Of a stretch of 64,000 nt of DNA, positions 25,815 through 36,005 are shown one piece after another. The first letter of the stretch is position 1. Every line of letters starts with the position of its first letter. A model generated the notes under the pieces. That model was not told the DNA's origin. It did no database searches and saw nothing but the letters and a program-made list of their open reading frames with translations. A program made the translations under genes and the position numbers. Origin of the DNA: Desulfobulbaceae bacterium (lineage in GTDB: Bacteria; Bacteroidota; Ignavibacteria; Kapaibacteriales; UBA2268); contig JAGXRP010000044.1 of the NCBI GenBank assembly GCA_018335795.1, positions 20,664 through 84,663 of the forward strand. The letters run 5' to 3'.

Positions 25815-27869
25815 ATGCCGCGGCAGACTGACATATCAAAATTTCGAAATATCGGTATAATGGCGCACATTGATGCCGGTAAGACGACTACCACAGAAAG
25901 AATTCTATTCTATTCCGGCTATCTGCACAAATTAGGTGCAGTTGATGACGGTACAGCGTTCATGGATTACATGGACCAAGAAAAAGAGCGTGGTATTACG
26001 ATAATGTCGGCAGCAACTACATGTCTGTGGAAAGAATATTGTATTAATATAATTGATACTCCCGGACACGTTGATTTTACCGCGGAAGTGCAAAGGTCGC
26101 TCAGGGTTCTTGATGGAGCAATAGCTCTATTCTGTGGAGTAGGTGGTGTTCAGCCACAATCGGAAACAGTTTGGCGTCAGGCAGATGAATATGGAGTCCC
26201 AAGACTTGCATTCGTCAATAAAATGGACAGAGTAGGTGCTGATTTTGCAAGAGTATTGCAAATGATGCGTGACCAACTCGGCGCTTTTCCTGTAGCAATT
26301 CAAATTCCGATGGGTGCAGAAGATAAATTTGAAGGTGTTATTGATTTAATTAAAATGAAATCCTATTATTTCGATGTCGAATCTTTAGGATTGGATTTTT
26401 TAGAAAAAGAAATTCCCGCAAAGTATCTTCCCGAAGCTGAAAAATACAGAAATTCAATGATTGAATTTTTAGCTGATTTTGACGACAGTATTCTTGAACG
26501 CTTTTTGGCGGGCGAGGAAATTGACGAAAGCAGCATTAAAGTCGCACTCCGCAAAAGCACTCTTGAGCTTTTAGCCGTACCTGTTTTATGCGGTTCATCT
26601 CTCAGAAATATTGGAGTACAATTACTGATAGATTCCGTGATAGATTATCTTCCATCACCTTTGGATGTAAAATACACCGAAGGATATGATGTGGATGACC
26701 ATGAAAAAAGGCTAAAACGACAACCCGATGACGATGAGCCATTCTCGGCTTTAGCGTTTAAGATTCTAAGTGATTCTTATATAGGTAAATTAACCTTTAT
26801 TAGAATTTACTCAGGTTCCGTCAAGGTTGGTCAATCAGTACAGAATACTTCTTCCGATAAAAAGGAGAAGTTATTAAGGATAATGAAAGTCTATGCAAAC
26901 AAGCGTGACGAGATTGATGAAGCCTTCGCAGGTGACATAATCGCAGTCCCAAGTTTGAAATTCACACGCACGGGCGACACGCTCTGCGATATCAAACATC
27001 CTATTCTTTACGAAAAAATCAACTTCAGCGAACCCGTCATTAATCAAGCGGTAGAAGCTAAAACGCTTGCTGACCAAGAAAAACTCTTAGAAACACTCGA
27101 AAAACTCAGCGATGAAGACCCAACATTTCGTTATCGTTACGACAATGATAGTGGGCAAATCATCATCTCCGGCGTAGGCGAATTACACCTCGAAATTATG
27201 GTGGATAGAATCCAACGAGAATTTAAAGTGCTTGCAAGAGTAGGCAAACCACAAGTCTCGTACCGCGAAAGTATTAATACACACGCAACCGAATCATCAC
27301 TGTTCGAACGTCAAATGGGTGGCAAAAACCAATATGGTCATGCCGTTGTTAGTGTCGAACCGGCAAAAACATCTCAAGGCTTAATCTTCGAAAATCACAT
27401 ACCCAAGGGTAAACTTCCCGAAAACTTTGTATCGGCTCTCGAGCAAGGCATTCGTGAAGGTTTGAATGTGGGACCGCAGGGTTATCCCATGATTGATGTA
27501 ATCGTAAAGTTGGTTGATTCAGAATACAAAATTGACGTAACAAGTGAAATAGGATGCAAGATTGCAGCTTCGATGGCAGTCAAAGATGCTTGTAGAAATG
27601 CAAATCCTGTACTTATGGAACCCGTCTTTAGGGTCGAAGTTACTTCACCTGAAGAATATGTCGGAGACATAATAGCGGATTTGAGCCAAAGGCACGGAAG
27701 AATAGATGGAATCGAACATAACAAAAAGCATCAGGTAGTAAAAGGTTTGGCACCACTATCACAAATGTTCGGATATGTAACAAAGCTGAGGTCAATAAGC
27801 CAAGGCAGAGCAAGTTACTCAATGGTATTCTCGCATTATGAACAATCAGTTACGAAACAGAATTTTTAA
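25815..27869 (+). CDS. Second elongation factor G, EFG2-like
   Basis: A 684-residue EF-G paralogue in the usual fusA position between rpsG and tuf. GTPase motifs are intact: [35 protein letters not shown] and NKMDRVG. It lacks the GFM1-like features of the first copy. It has [21 protein letters not shown] and [12 protein letters not shown], which resemble mitochondrial EF-G2/spdEFG2 proteins that act with RRF in ribosome recycling. The domain IV loop is [16 protein letters not shown], with substitutions relative to classical EF-G. I infer a division of labour with the first EF-G. Alternatives are a growth-phase paralogue or a fusidic-acid-tolerant FusB-like backup. The ATG 25815 start has only a weak SD. 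tuf follows after 50 bp. Confidence 0.88.
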   Translation: MPRQTDISKFRNIGIMAHIDAGKTTTTERILFYSGYLHKLGAVDDGTAFMDYMDQEKERGITIMSAATTCLWKEYCINIIDTPGHVDFTAEVQRSLRVLDGAIALFCGVGGVQPQSETVWRQADEYGVPRLAFVNKMDRVGADFARVLQMMRDQLGAFPVAIQIPMGAEDKFEGVIDLIKMKSYYFDVESLGLDFLEKEIPAKYLPEAEKYRNSMIEFLADFDDSILERFLAGEEIDESSIKVALRKSTLELLAVPVLCGSSLRNIGVQLLIDSVIDYLPSPLDVKYTEGYDVDDHEKRLKRQPDDDEPFSALAFKILSDSYIGKLTFIRIYSGSVKVGQSVQNTSSDKKEKLLRIMKVYANKRDEIDEAFAGDIIAVPSLKFTRTGDTLCDIKHPILYEKINFSEPVINQAVEAKTLADQEKLLETLEKLSDEDPTFRYRYDNDSGQIIISGVGELHLEIMVDRIQREFKVLARVGKPQVSYRESINTHATESSLFERQMGGKNQYGHAVVSVEPAKTSQGLIFENHIPKGKLPENFVSALEQGIREGLNVGPQGYPMIDVIVKLVDSEYKIDVTSEIGCKIAASMAVKDACRNANPVLMEPVFRVEVTSPEEYVGDIIADLSQRHGRIDGIEHNKKHQVVKGLAPLSQMFGYVTKLRSISQGRASYSMVFSHYEQSVTKQNF

Positions 27870-27919
27870 CAGAAAAATAACTTTTTTATTTAATTTATCA
27901 AATTAGGAGCGATTTAGAA

Positions 27920-29125
27920 ATGGCAAAAGAAAAATTTGATCGCAGTAAACCCCACGTCAACGTAGGAACAATTGGTCACGTTGACCACGGTAAGACTACA
28001 TTAACAGCAGCCATCACAATGGCGTTGTCAAAACAACACGGTGGCGAAAAGAGAACATTTGATTCGATTGATAACGCACCGGAAGAAAAAGCACGCGGGA
28101 TCACTATTGCAACAGCCCACGTAGAGTACCAAACAGAAGCAAGACACTATGCTCATGTTGATTGCCCCGGCCACGCCGATTATATCAAAAACATGATTAC
28201 AGGTGCAGCTCAAATGGACGGTGCAATATTAGTATGTGCAGCAACAGATGGACCTATGCCACAAACTCGTGAACACATACTTTTGGCTCGCCAAGTTGGT
28301 GTACCTCGTATCGTAGTGTTTATGAATAAAGTGGACATCGCTGACCCTGAATTGTTGGAACTTGTCGAAATGGAATTACGTGAATTATTGACAAGCTACA
28401 ATTTCCCGGGCGACGATATTCCGATTATCCCAGGTTCAGCATTGCACGCATTGGATGCCGGCGCCGAAGATGCTCCTCTTGATGACCCAAGATTTGATTG
28501 TATTTGGGGATTGATGAAAGCAGTTGATGAATATATCCCAACACCATTACGCGAAACCGAAAAACCATTCTTGATGCCCGTCGAAGACGTGTTCTCAATT
28601 ACAGGTCGCGGTACAGTAGGAACAGGACGTATCGAACGCGGTATCGTTAAAGTAAACGAAGAAGTTGAAATCGTAGGTTTCGGTTTGCAAAAGAAAACAA
28701 CTTGTACCGGCGTAGAAATGTTCCGTAAGTTGTTAGACGAAGGTCGTGCAGGCGATAACGTAGGTTTGTTGCTTCGCGGTGTTGACAAAAATGAACTCGA
28801 ACGTGGAATGGTAATCGTAAAACCCGGTTCAATCAAACCACACCATAAATTTAATGCACAAGTTTACGTTTTGAAGAAAGAAGAAGGCGGACGTCATACT
28901 CCATTTTTCTCAGGCTATCGCCCACAATTCTACTTCAGAACAACAGACGTAACAGGCTCACTAACTATGCCCGCAGGCGTAGAAATGGTTATGCCCGGTG
29001 ATAACTTAGACAGCATCGAAATCGAATTGATCACTCCCGTAGGTATGGAAGAAGGATTAAGATTCGCAATTCGCGAAGGCGGTCGTACAGTAGGCGCCGG
29101 TGTCGTAACAAAAATTTTAGAATAA
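27920..29125 (+). CDS. tuf: Elongation factor Tu
   Basis: EF-Tu (401 residues) delivers aminoacyl-tRNA to the ribosome. G motifs are [28 protein letters not shown] and SAL. Domains II and III carry [14 protein letters not shown] and the [15 protein letters not shown] barrel stretch. The short insert near 187-200 ([17 protein letters not shown]) is ordinary for this protein. A good SD, TTAGGAG (27903-27909), precedes ATG 27920. The gene is followed 56 bp later by rpsJ. Confidence 0.98.
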   Translation: MAKEKFDRSKPHVNVGTIGHVDHGKTTLTAAITMALSKQHGGEKRTFDSIDNAPEEKARGITIATAHVEYQTEARHYAHVDCPGHADYIKNMITGAAQMDGAILVCAATDGPMPQTREHILLARQVGVPRIVVFMNKVDIADPELLELVEMELRELLTSYNFPGDDIPIIPGSALHALDAGAEDAPLDDPRFDCIWGLMKAVDEYIPTPLRETEKPFLMPVEDVFSITGRGTVGTGRIERGIVKVNEEVEIVGFGLQKKTTCTGVEMFRKLLDEGRAGDNVGLLLRGVDKNELERGMVIVKPGSIKPHHKFNAQVYVLKKEEGGRHTPFFSGYRPQFYFRTTDVTGSLTMPAGVEMVMPGDNLDSIEIELITPVGMEEGLRFAIREGGRTVGAGVVTKILE

Positions 29126-29181
29126 TATTGAATCAAGCCGGATCAAGCTGGTTGAAATAAATAATTGTCAAGGATATAAAC

Positions 29182-29490
29182 GTGGCAACACAAAGAATTA
29201 GAATTAAGTTGAAGTCTTATGACCATAACTTAATAGACAAATCATCAGAACGTATAGTTCGTACGGTTAAGCAAACGGGAGCAGTAGTCTCCGGACCAAT
29301 CCCATTGCCGACAAGAAGAAGCGTTTACACGGTAAATCGTTCTCCTCATGTTGACAAGAAATCACGTGAGCAATTTGAGACCAGGGTCCATAAAAGATTG
29401 ATTGATATTTTCAGCTCGACCCAGAAGACAATTGACGCCTTGATGCGTCTTGAGCTTCCCGCAGGTGTAGATGTTGAAGTAAAAGTGTAA
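29182..29490 (+). CDS. rpsJ: 30S ribosomal protein S10
   Basis: S10 (102 residues) opens the S10 operon portion. It has [18 protein letters not shown], the conserved tRNA-head contact [26 protein letters not shown] and the [11 protein letters not shown] end. In other bacteria S10 also forms the NusE antitermination factor. The start is GTG 29182 with AAGGA at 29170-29174. Confidence 0.98.
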   Translation: MATQRIRIKLKSYDHNLIDKSSERIVRTVKQTGAVVSGPIPLPTRRSVYTVNRSPHVDKKSREQFETRVHKRLIDIFSSTQKTIDALMRLELPAGVDVEVKV

Positions 29491-29506
29491 AGTAGAAGGA
29501 GCAGAA

Positions 29507-30130
29507 ATGAAATCGGCAATCTTAGGAAAGAAAATAGGGATGACCAGCGTTTTTACGGAAAACGGTACTCAAGTACCTGTTACCGTAATCGAAGCCGGAC
29601 CCTGCACGGTAGTTAATCTGCGTACGATAGATCGTGATGGCTACAAAGCTGTACAAATTGGTTATGGCGAAGTTCGTGAGAACAAACTAAATAAACCAAA
29701 TAAGGGATATTTCGCAAAGCAAGGCGTTGACCCGGTCAAAATGTTAAAAGAATTTCGTGACCCTGTAAATCAATACGAAATTGGGCAAGAACTAACTGTC
29801 GGACAATTTATAGTCGGCGATAAAGTTAATGTTGTTGCTACAAGTAAGGGACGCGGATTCCAAGGCGTAATGAAACGCCACCACTTTGGTGGTGTCGGCA
29901 TGGGAACGCACGGTCAAAGCGACAGACAACGTCACCCGGGCTCTATCGGCTCATCATCCTATCCTTCACGCGTATTCAAAGGTATGCGGATGGCAGGAAG
30001 AATGGGTGGCAAAAGAATTTCGATTCGAAATATCCAGGTCTTTGATATATTGCCAGAAAGAAACATTATCTTGTTGAAAGGCAGTATTCCCGGACCAAAC
30101 AATTCAGTAATTCAAATAGTTAAGTTATAA
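29507..30130 (+). CDS. rplC: 50S ribosomal protein L3
   Basis: L3 (207 residues) organises the 23S rRNA 3' domain near the peptidyl-transferase centre. It shows [11 protein letters not shown], the long loop [23 protein letters not shown]...HPGSIG and GRMGGKRI. The Gln in GRGFQG-type loops that can be methylated is replaced by context residues typical of the phylum. An AGAAGGAG SD (29493-29500) precedes ATG 29507. rplD follows after 8 bp. Confidence 0.98.
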   Translation: MKSAILGKKIGMTSVFTENGTQVPVTVIEAGPCTVVNLRTIDRDGYKAVQIGYGEVRENKLNKPNKGYFAKQGVDPVKMLKEFRDPVNQYEIGQELTVGQFIVGDKVNVVATSKGRGFQGVMKRHHFGGVGMGTHGQSDRQRHPGSIGSSSYPSRVFKGMRMAGRMGGKRISIRNIQVFDILPERNIILLKGSIPGPNNSVIQIVKL

Positions 30131-30138
30131 GGCTGAAA

Positions 30139-30765
30139 ATGACAGTAGATGTATATAATAAAGACGGTCAAATAAGCAGTCAAATCGAACTGAGCGACGA
30201 CATCTTCGGGATTACTCCCAACGAGAACGCCATGCACCAAGCAGTTGTTGCTTACTTGGCTAATCGCAGACAGGGTACTCGTAAGACTAAAATTAGAAGC
30301 GAAGTTTCGGGCGGCGGTAAAAAACCATGGAGACAAAAAGGTCGCGGTACGGCTCGTGCCGGCTCGACAAGGTCGCCAATATGGGTTGGAGGCGGTACCG
30401 TACATGGTCCTAAACCTCATGACTATAAATACAAAATGCCCAAACAACTCGCACGATTGGCACGTAAGTCAGCTTTTGCTGCAAGATTGTCGGAAGATAA
30501 TTTGATTGTGGTTGAAGACTTTACTTTCGAGCAAATAAAGACAAAAAATATGGCACAAGTGCTGAAAAATTTGAAAGTTGATACAGATAAATCTTTGGTA
30601 CTAATGACAGATACTGACAATAACGTCTATATGTCTGCACGTAATATCCCCAATCTGACAGTTCAGCCTGTGGATAAGATTTCAACTTACGATATTTTAA
30701 ATCACAAGAAGATATTGCTCTTCAAAGGTGCACTTAGTAATATCGAAAAGACTTTCAATAATTAA
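30139..30765 (+). CDS. rplD: 50S ribosomal protein L4
   Basis: L4 (208 residues) lines the peptide exit tunnel with the extended loop RRQGTRKTKIRSEVSGGGKKPWRQKGRGTARAGSTRSPIWVGGG. The loop shows the wild-type KPWRQKGTGRAR-like signature with no macrolide-resistance deletion. The globular C-terminus (VDKISTYDILNHKKIL) is complete. In E. coli L4 also represses the S10 operon. No comparable leader was identified here. Confidence 0.97.
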   Translation: MTVDVYNKDGQISSQIELSDDIFGITPNENAMHQAVVAYLANRRQGTRKTKIRSEVSGGGKKPWRQKGRGTARAGSTRSPIWVGGGTVHGPKPHDYKYKMPKQLARLARKSAFAARLSEDNLIVVEDFTFEQIKTKNMAQVLKNLKVDTDKSLVLMTDTDNNVYMSARNIPNLTVQPVDKISTYDILNHKKILLFKGALSNIEKTFNN

Positions 30766-30779
30766 AGGTCAGTAGAGAA

Positions 30780-31085
30780 ATGATACAGTTAATTAAAAAA
30801 CCTTTGATAACCGAAAAAGCCATGAATTTGGCAAGCCAAAGACAATATGTTTTTGAGGTTCATCCAAGTGCAAACAAGATACAAATTCGTAAAGCACTAG
30901 AAGAAATGTTTGAAGTGAATATAATTTCAATCAGAACTACAAATATCAAAGGCAAAAACAAAACGAAAATGACGCGTCGAGGTATGATGCGTGGTAAGAC
31001 TTCTCTTAAGAAGAAAGCATATATTACGCTTGCAGTAGGACAAGAGATAGAACTCGTATCAGGTGTCGGTTCAGACACTGAATAA
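30780..31085 (+). CDS. rplW: 50S ribosomal protein L23
   Basis: L23 (101 residues) surrounds the tunnel exit and docks trigger factor and SRP. It has IKKPLITEKAMNLASQRQYVFEVHPSANKIQIRKALEEMFEV and the RRGMMRGKTSLKKKAYITL hairpin. Its length is normal and rplB follows after 29 bp. Confidence 0.97.
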   Translation: MIQLIKKPLITEKAMNLASQRQYVFEVHPSANKIQIRKALEEMFEVNIISIRTTNIKGKNKTKMTRRGMMRGKTSLKKKAYITLAVGQEIELVSGVGSDTE

Positions 31086-31114
31086 TTTTTGAAAAAAATC
31101 AAGAGATTTAAGAA

Positions 31115-31954
31115 ATGGCAATCAGAGTACTAAAACCAATAACGCCCGGAACGAGATTTTACTCGGTAAGTGCTTTCAATGAAATCACTACTGATAAAGC
31201 CCATAAAGCGTTGACCGAGCCCTTGAAAAAATCAGGCGGTAGAAATAATACCGGCAAGATTACTTCGAGGCATCGTGGCGGCGGGCATAAAAGAAGATAT
31301 AGAATAATTGACTTCAAAAGGGACAAACACGATATCAAAGCAGAAGTAAAAACGATTGAATACGATCCGAATCGTAACGCTCGCATAGCTTTAGTCGAAT
31401 ATACCGATGGCGATATAAGATATATTATCGCTCCCGATAAAATGAAAGTCGGACAAATAATTGAAGCAGGTCCGGACGTTGAGTTCAAAGACGGTAACGC
31501 CTTGCCACTCAGCAGAATTCCGGTAGGATTGTTCATACACAATATAGAACTCAAACCCGGCAAGGGTGCTCAAATAGCAAGAAGTGCAGGAACAGCCTCA
31601 CAACTTGTGTCCAATGATGGTAAATATGCTCAGGTAAAAATGCCTTCCGGCGAAATTAGAATGATTCTTAATACATGCTATGCAACGCTCGGAACGGTAT
31701 CTAACTCAGAATACGAAAACATACTTTGGGGCAAAGCAGGCAGGTTACGTTGGAAAGGCATACGCCCTCAGACTCGCGGTATGGCGATGAACCCTGTTGA
31801 CCACCCAATGGGCGGCGGCGAAGGTGCATCAAAATCAGGCGGTGGTCGCCAACATCCACGCTCACCTTGGGGCAAATATGCGAAAGGTCAGAAAACCCGT
31901 AAGAAGCGTAATGCATCGGATAAGTTCATAGTTCGTTCAAGAAAATCAAAATAG
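31115..31954 (+). CDS. rplB: 50S ribosomal protein L2
   Basis: L2 (279 residues) is needed for subunit joining and peptidyl-transferase assembly. It contains [24 protein letters not shown], the RNA-binding core NARIALVEY and the C-terminal signature [17 protein letters not shown]. The last includes the essential His corresponding to E. coli His229 in DHPMGGGEG. It ends with a basic VRSRKSK tail. Confidence 0.98.
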   Translation: MAIRVLKPITPGTRFYSVSAFNEITTDKAHKALTEPLKKSGGRNNTGKITSRHRGGGHKRRYRIIDFKRDKHDIKAEVKTIEYDPNRNARIALVEYTDGDIRYIIAPDKMKVGQIIEAGPDVEFKDGNALPLSRIPVGLFIHNIELKPGKGAQIARSAGTASQLVSNDGKYAQVKMPSGEIRMILNTCYATLGTVSNSEYENILWGKAGRLRWKGIRPQTRGMAMNPVDHPMGGGEGASKSGGGRQHPRSPWGKYAKGQKTRKKRNASDKFIVRSRKSK

Positions 31955-31968
31955 TCAAGGGATAAGTA

Positions 31969-32256
31969 ATGTCGCGTTCACTTAAAAAGGGTATTTTCAT
32001 AAGCTACAAGCTGGTCGAAAAGGTTGATGCTTTGAATGCTCAAAACAAAAAACAAGTAATAAAAACTTGGTCGAGAGCCTCGACTATCACACCGGAGTTT
32101 GTGGGACATACGGTCGCTGTTCATAACGGCAAGAACTTCATCCCGGTGTATGTAACAGAAAATATGGTAGGTCATAAATTCGGCGAATTTTCTCCTACTC
32201 GCATTTACAGAGGCCATGCGGGCCACAGAAAAGAACAACGTTCTTCAAAGAAATAA
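31969..32256 (+). CDS. rpsS: 30S ribosomal protein S19
   Basis: S19 (95 residues) sits in the 30S head next to S13. It reads [57 protein letters not shown] and a basic C-terminus. An AAGGGATAAG stretch (31956-31965) precedes ATG 31969. Confidence 0.98.
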   Translation: MSRSLKKGIFISYKLVEKVDALNAQNKKQVIKTWSRASTITPEFVGHTVAVHNGKNFIPVYVTENMVGHKFGEFSPTRIYRGHAGHRKEQRSSKK

Positions 32257-32271
32257 TAAAGGACCTGAAAA

Positions 32272-32667
32272 ATGCAAGCCAGAGCTTTGAAAAGATATAT
32301 ACCGTCTTCGCCGTTGAAGATGAAAATCGTGATTGACCAAATTCGCGGCAAAAATGCAGCTGAAGCGCTCATTATACTTCGGTTCACTCCGAAACATGCA
32401 GCTAAAGTTGCTGAGCTAACTCTCAGGTCGGCTATATCTAACTTAAATAATAAAGCTGAACAAGCCGAAATAACGATTAATGACGATGAGGTCTTTGTAA
32501 AAGAAGTTTATGTAAACCAAGGACCAAGCATGAGAAGAGTACTTCCCGCACCAATGGGACGTGCTTATAGAATCAAAAAGCGCTCTAATCACTTGACAAT
32601 TGTGGTTGCAACACCCGAAATCGTCGCTGATGAAGTTGCTTTGTCTGATAACAAAGATACAAACTAA
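32272..32667 (+). CDS. rplV: 50S ribosomal protein L22
   Basis: L22 (131 residues) contributes a tunnel-lining beta-hairpin, seen here as VYVNQGPSMRRVLPAPMGRAYRIKKRSNHLTIVV. The N-terminal domain AKRYIPSSPLKMKIVIDQIRGKNAAEALIIL is standard. A slightly longer acidic tail (EIVADEVALSDNKDTN) ends the protein. rpsC begins 11 bp later. Confidence 0.97.
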   Translation: MQARALKRYIPSSPLKMKIVIDQIRGKNAAEALIILRFTPKHAAKVAELTLRSAISNLNNKAEQAEITINDDEVFVKEVYVNQGPSMRRVLPAPMGRAYRIKKRSNHLTIVVATPEIVADEVALSDNKDTN

Positions 32668-32678
32668 GGAGTTATAAA

Positions 32679-33323
32679 TTGGGACAAAAGACAAATCCGA
32701 TAGGTCTAAGATTAGGCATAATCAGAGGTTGGGATGCCAATTGGTTCGATGAACGCAATATTGCCGAAAAATTGTCAGAAGACATCAAGGTTCGTAGCTA
32801 TATTCGCAATCGAAAGAAAAAAGCGGGCATTTCGCGAATCTTAGTCGAAAGGACAGCTAAACAGTTGAGGATAACTATCAATACTTCAAGACCCGGTGTA
32901 ATAATCGGTCGCTCGGGTAAAGATATTACTCAATTAGAAGAAGAATTGAAAAAATTGACAGGCAAAGATGTCAAAATCTTAATCAGCGAAATTAAACGCC
33001 CGGAATTAGATGCTTTGCTTGTAGCCGAAAACATAGCCCAACAATTGGAAGGAAGAATATCATTCCGTCGTGCGATGAAACAATCAGTTTCTTCTACAAT
33101 GAGAATGGGAGCACAAGGAATCAGAATCATGTGTGCCGGACGATTAGGCGGAGCGGAAATGGCTCGTACTGAGCAATACAAAGAAGGCAGAATACCCCTT
33201 CATACTTTAAGAGCCGATATTGATTACGGCACAGCTGAAGCACTAACCATCTACGGTATCATTGGTATCAAAGTATGGATTTGCAAAGGCGAAATAATCG
33301 GAAAACAACAGTCAGATAAATAG
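32679..33323 (+). CDS. rpsC: 30S ribosomal protein S3
   Basis: S3 (214 residues) forms the mRNA entry channel. It has the MGQKTNPIGLRLGIIRGWDANWF start and the KH domain (RPGVIIGRSGKDITQLEEELKKLTGKDV). The C-terminal signature SVSSTMRMGAQGIRIMCAGRLGGAEMAR follows. The start codon is TTG 32679, decided by the strong AAGGAG SD at 32666-32671 and the conserved N-terminus. Confidence 0.98.
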   Translation: MGQKTNPIGLRLGIIRGWDANWFDERNIAEKLSEDIKVRSYIRNRKKKAGISRILVERTAKQLRITINTSRPGVIIGRSGKDITQLEEELKKLTGKDVKILISEIKRPELDALLVAENIAQQLEGRISFRRAMKQSVSSTMRMGAQGIRIMCAGRLGGAEMARTEQYKEGRIPLHTLRADIDYGTAEALTIYGIIGIKVWICKGEIIGKQQSDK

Positions 33324-33335
33324 ACGGATAAAATC

Positions 33336-33752
33336 ATGCTTTCACCAAAGAGAGTTAAAAGACGTAAGACGTTTCGCGGAAGAATGAAAGGTAAAGCTTT
33401 CAGGGGTTCGACAGTAACATTCGGTTCGTTCGGTCTCAAAGCGATGGAGCCACATTGGCTAACCAATCGCCAGATTGAATCGGCTCGTATTGCCATCAAT
33501 CGTTACCTTAAACGCGACGGTAAAGTTTGGATAAGAATATTTCCCGACAAACCCTACACCAAAAAACCAGCTGAAACTCGTATGGGTAAGGGTAAAGGTA
33601 GCCCTGAAGGTTGGGTAGCAGTAGTTCGCCCGGGCAGAATATTGTTCGAAGTGGACGGCGTAAGCCGCGAAGCTGCTGAAGAAGCTATGAGATTAGCTTC
33701 GCATAAATTGCCTATTAAAACAAAATTTGTAACACGTATAGATTTGGCTTGA
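33336..33752 (+). CDS. rplP: 50S ribosomal protein L16
   Basis: L16 (138 residues) stabilises the A-site region of the 50S. It shows [45 protein letters not shown] and the [26 protein letters not shown] block containing the Arg that is hydroxylated in some bacteria. rpmC starts 1 bp after the stop codon. Confidence 0.98.
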   Translation: MLSPKRVKRRKTFRGRMKGKAFRGSTVTFGSFGLKAMEPHWLTNRQIESARIAINRYLKRDGKVWIRIFPDKPYTKKPAETRMGKGKGSPEGWVAVVRPGRILFEVDGVSREAAEEAMRLASHKLPIKTKFVTRIDLA

Positions 33753-33753
33753 T

Positions 33754-33966
33754 ATGAAACAACGTAAAGCCGCTGATTTGAAAGAATTGACTCCTGAGGA
33801 ACTATTGATGCTCCTCGATGAGTCACGCGAAACGCTTTCTAAGCAAACTTTTCAGCACGCTCTGAAGCAACTTCACGATACTTCGTATCTGAAAGTTCTC
33901 CGTAGAGATGTTGCAAGGATAAACACTATTTTAAATGAACGTAATAGAGCGAATCAAAATGGATAA
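33754..33966 (+). CDS. rpmC: 50S ribosomal protein L29
   Basis: L29 (70 residues) lies at the tunnel exit beside L23. It shows the family pattern [56 protein letters not shown]. It starts 1 bp after rplP and overlaps rpsQ, so the three genes are translationally coupled. Confidence 0.96.
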   Translation: MKQRKAADLKELTPEELLMLLDESRETLSKQTFQHALKQLHDTSYLKVLRRDVARINTILNERNRANQNG

Positions 33967-34288
33967 TAACGAGGAAATGTTGACAGCTACAAGCGGTAAC
34001 GAAAACGCCACAACTGCTCCAACCGGTGATGCCGAGTATAAATCGCATAAGAGAATACTCCTTGGCAAAGTTAGCTCCAATAAAGCCGACAAAACTATCA
34101 TCGTTAGCGTAGTTCGCCAAATCATACATCCGCTTTATAAGAAATATTATAAACGGACGAACAGATTTATGGCTCACGACCCCGAGAACACTTGCAGACC
34201 GGGTGACATCGTAAAAATTAAGGAATGCCGACCTTTGAGTGCCAAAAAAAGATGGACTCTAATTGAAATTGTTGAACGAGCTAAATAA
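33959..34288 (+). CDS. rpsQ: 30S ribosomal protein S17 with extra N-terminal segment
   Basis: S17 binds 16S rRNA early in 30S assembly. The conserved OB-fold begins only at about residue 29 (HKRILLGKVSSNKADKTIIVSVVRQIIHPLYKKYYKRTNRFMAHDP) and continues to KRWTLIEIVERAK. A polar, Thr/Asn/Glu-rich leader of about 28 residues precedes it. I chose ATG 33959, which gives an ATGGATAA overlap with the rpmC stop. ATG 33935 would add eight residues (MNVIERIK) and overlap rpmC by 32 bp. The extra segment is absent from most S17 proteins. Confidence 0.95.
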   Translation: MDNNEEMLTATSGNENATTAPTGDAEYKSHKRILLGKVSSNKADKTIIVSVVRQIIHPLYKKYYKRTNRFMAHDPENTCRPGDIVKIKECRPLSAKKRWTLIEIVERAK

Positions 34289-34301
34289 TTAGGAGTGAAT
34301 A

Positions 34302-34670
34302 ATGGTACAAGAAGAAACTAATCTGATAGTTGCTGATAACTCTGGAGCCAAAAAAATTAGAGTAATCCGCGTTTTAGGTGGTCATGGCAAACGCTATGCT
34401 TCACTCGGCGATGTGATTGTAGCAGCTGTAAAATCGGCTATCCCTAATGGAGCTGTCAAAAAAGGACAAGTCGTTAAGGCGGTAATTGTTCGTACAGCTA
34501 AAGAAGTTGGTAGACGCGATGGTTCGTACATCAGATTTGATGATAATGCAGCTGTGATTCTAAACGACAAAGGCGAACCACGCGGTACTCGTATCTTCGG
34601 ACCGGTTGCACGTGAACTGCGCGAAAAAAATTATATGAAAATTGTGTCTTTAGCTCCTGAAGTAATCTAA
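34302..34670 (+). CDS. rplN: 50S ribosomal protein L14
   Basis: L14 (122 residues) forms intersubunit bridges B5 and B8. It has [60 protein letters not shown] and [28 protein letters not shown]. An AGGAG SD (34291-34295) precedes ATG 34302. Confidence 0.98.
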   Translation: MVQEETNLIVADNSGAKKIRVIRVLGGHGKRYASLGDVIVAAVKSAIPNGAVKKGQVVKAVIVRTAKEVGRRDGSYIRFDDNAAVILNDKGEPRGTRIFGPVARELREKNYMKIVSLAPEVI

Positions 34671-34684
34671 GAAAGGTGACCCAT

Positions 34685-35005
34685 ATGAAGATAAAAATTA
34701 AGAAAAATGATACTGTAATGGTAATTACGGGCGACGACAAAGGCAAATCAGGCAGAGTTCTTGATGTGAATACTAAGAAAAAGACTGTCCTTATAGAAGG
34801 CATCAATATTCATATCAAACACCAACGTCCTAACCAACGTAACCAACAAGGTGGCAGGACAAGTATGGAATTCCCTGTTCATTACTCTAATGTAATGTTG
34901 CTCGATTCTGACAAAAATCCTACTCGCGTAGGGTTTGCCAGAGAAACTAAAGGCAATAGAACCCAAGTTGTTCGTATCGCCAAAACAAACGGTAAAGCTA
35001 TTTAA
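34685..35005 (+). CDS. rplX: 50S ribosomal protein L24
   Basis: L24 initiates 50S assembly. KOW-domain residues IKKNDTVMVITGDDKGKSGRVLDV and the loop HQRPNQRNQQGGRTSMEFPVHYSNVML identify it (106 residues). A GTG at 34676 would add MTH. The AAGG at 34673-34676 sits eight bases before ATG 34685 and overlaps that GTG, so ATG 34685 is the better start. Confidence 0.96.
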   Translation: MKIKIKKNDTVMVITGDDKGKSGRVLDVNTKKKTVLIEGINIHIKHQRPNQRNQQGGRTSMEFPVHYSNVMLLDSDKNPTRVGFARETKGNRTQVVRIAKTNGKAI

Positions 35006-35030
35006 GAAATAATTGAGAATGTGAATTAAA

Positions 35031-35693
35031 ATGGCAGTAAACAAGAAAGCACAACCGGCGCAAACCGGAAAAGCCGCCGCTAAAAAAGGCGACTTCGCTC
35101 CTGAAGGCAAACGGCTCGAAGATGTTCCGGCGGGTAAGCCTCCGGTACCGAGATTATTCGAATTCTATAAAGATTCGGTGGTACCTGTATTGATGAAAAG
35201 ATTTGAATTCAAATCCGTCATGCAAGTCCCCAGACTCGAAAAAATATGCCTCAACATTGGTGTCGGTGATGCCACTCAAGATTTGAAGTTGTTGCAAAAT
35301 GCTATCAACGAACTTGAATTGATTGCAGGTCAACGCCCTGTAGTCCGCAAAGCTAAAAAGGCAATATCGAACTTCAAACTTCGTCAAGGCATGCCAATCG
35401 GTTGTATGGTAACATTGCGAGGACCAAGAATGTATGAATTCCTTGACAGATTCATTAATATTGCTTCACCACGTATCCGTGACTTTAGAGGGTTCCCCGA
35501 TAAAAGTTTCGACGGAAGAGGCAACTACACTTTAGGTATTAAAGAACAAATCATATTTCCGGAAATAGATGTTGATAAAGTAAATCGTATCACGGGATTT
35601 GATGTAACTTTTGTAATACGCTCGGCATCGGACGAACAATCGCACGCTTTGCTCAGTGAATTCGGCTTCCCATTCAAGAAGAAACAAAATTAA
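35031..35693 (+). CDS. rplE: 50S ribosomal protein L5 with Ala/Lys-rich N-terminal extension
   Basis: L5 binds 5S rRNA in the central protuberance. The canonical protein begins near residue 42 ([40 protein letters not shown]) and ends [27 protein letters not shown]. It is preceded by an approximately 40-residue extension rich in Ala, Lys and Pro ([20 protein letters not shown]...) that is not found in ordinary L5 (about 180 residues against 220 here). The only in-frame ATG close to an SD-like AGAATGTG stretch is 35031, and the extension is open, so I keep it. Confidence 0.95.
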   Translation: MAVNKKAQPAQTGKAAAKKGDFAPEGKRLEDVPAGKPPVPRLFEFYKDSVVPVLMKRFEFKSVMQVPRLEKICLNIGVGDATQDLKLLQNAINELELIAGQRPVVRKAKKAISNFKLRQGMPIGCMVTLRGPRMYEFLDRFINIASPRIRDFRGFPDKSFDGRGNYTLGIKEQIIFPEIDVDKVNRITGFDVTFVIRSASDEQSHALLSEFGFPFKKKQN

Positions 35694-35714
35694 TAATATA
35701 TAGTAATAATATTT

Positions 35715-35984
35715 ATGGCAAAAAATTCGGTTATAGCAAGAAATCGCAAAAGACAAAAGTTGGTAGATAAATACCAAGCCAAACGCGAAGAACTTAAAGC
35801 CGCAGGAGATTGGGAAGGCTTACAAAAACTTCCTCGTAACAGCGCCCCGACAAGATTAGTCAGTCGTTGTACGGTTACAGGACGAGGCAGAGCTGTCTAT
35901 CGTAAATATGGGCTTTGCAGAAATGTATTTAGACAAATGGCACTCGAAGGGAAACTCCCAGGTGTGCGTAAGGCAAGTTGGTAA
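35715..35984 (+). CDS. rpsN: 30S ribosomal protein S14, zinc-free long form
   Basis: S14 (89 residues) is the long form without the CxxC zinc knuckle. It has the [20 protein letters not shown] start, [51 protein letters not shown]. Two lone cysteines remain, but they do not make a zinc ribbon. Its position between rplE and rpsH is standard. Confidence 0.97.
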   Translation: MAKNSVIARNRKRQKLVDKYQAKREELKAAGDWEGLQKLPRNSAPTRLVSRCTVTGRGRAVYRKYGLCRNVFRQMALEGKLPGVRKASW

Positions 35985-36005
35985 AATTTATTCAGGTTAG
36001 TTAAT

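Noticed and set aside
25815..27869. Second EF-G as a tetracycline ribosomal protection protein
   Set aside because: It sits in the normal fusA position and carries EF-G/EFG2 features throughout. No TetM-like domain IV was recognised.
34676..34687. GTG 34676 as the rplX start
   Set aside because: The AAGG SD overlaps that GTG and is correctly spaced for ATG 34685. The conserved protein starts there too.
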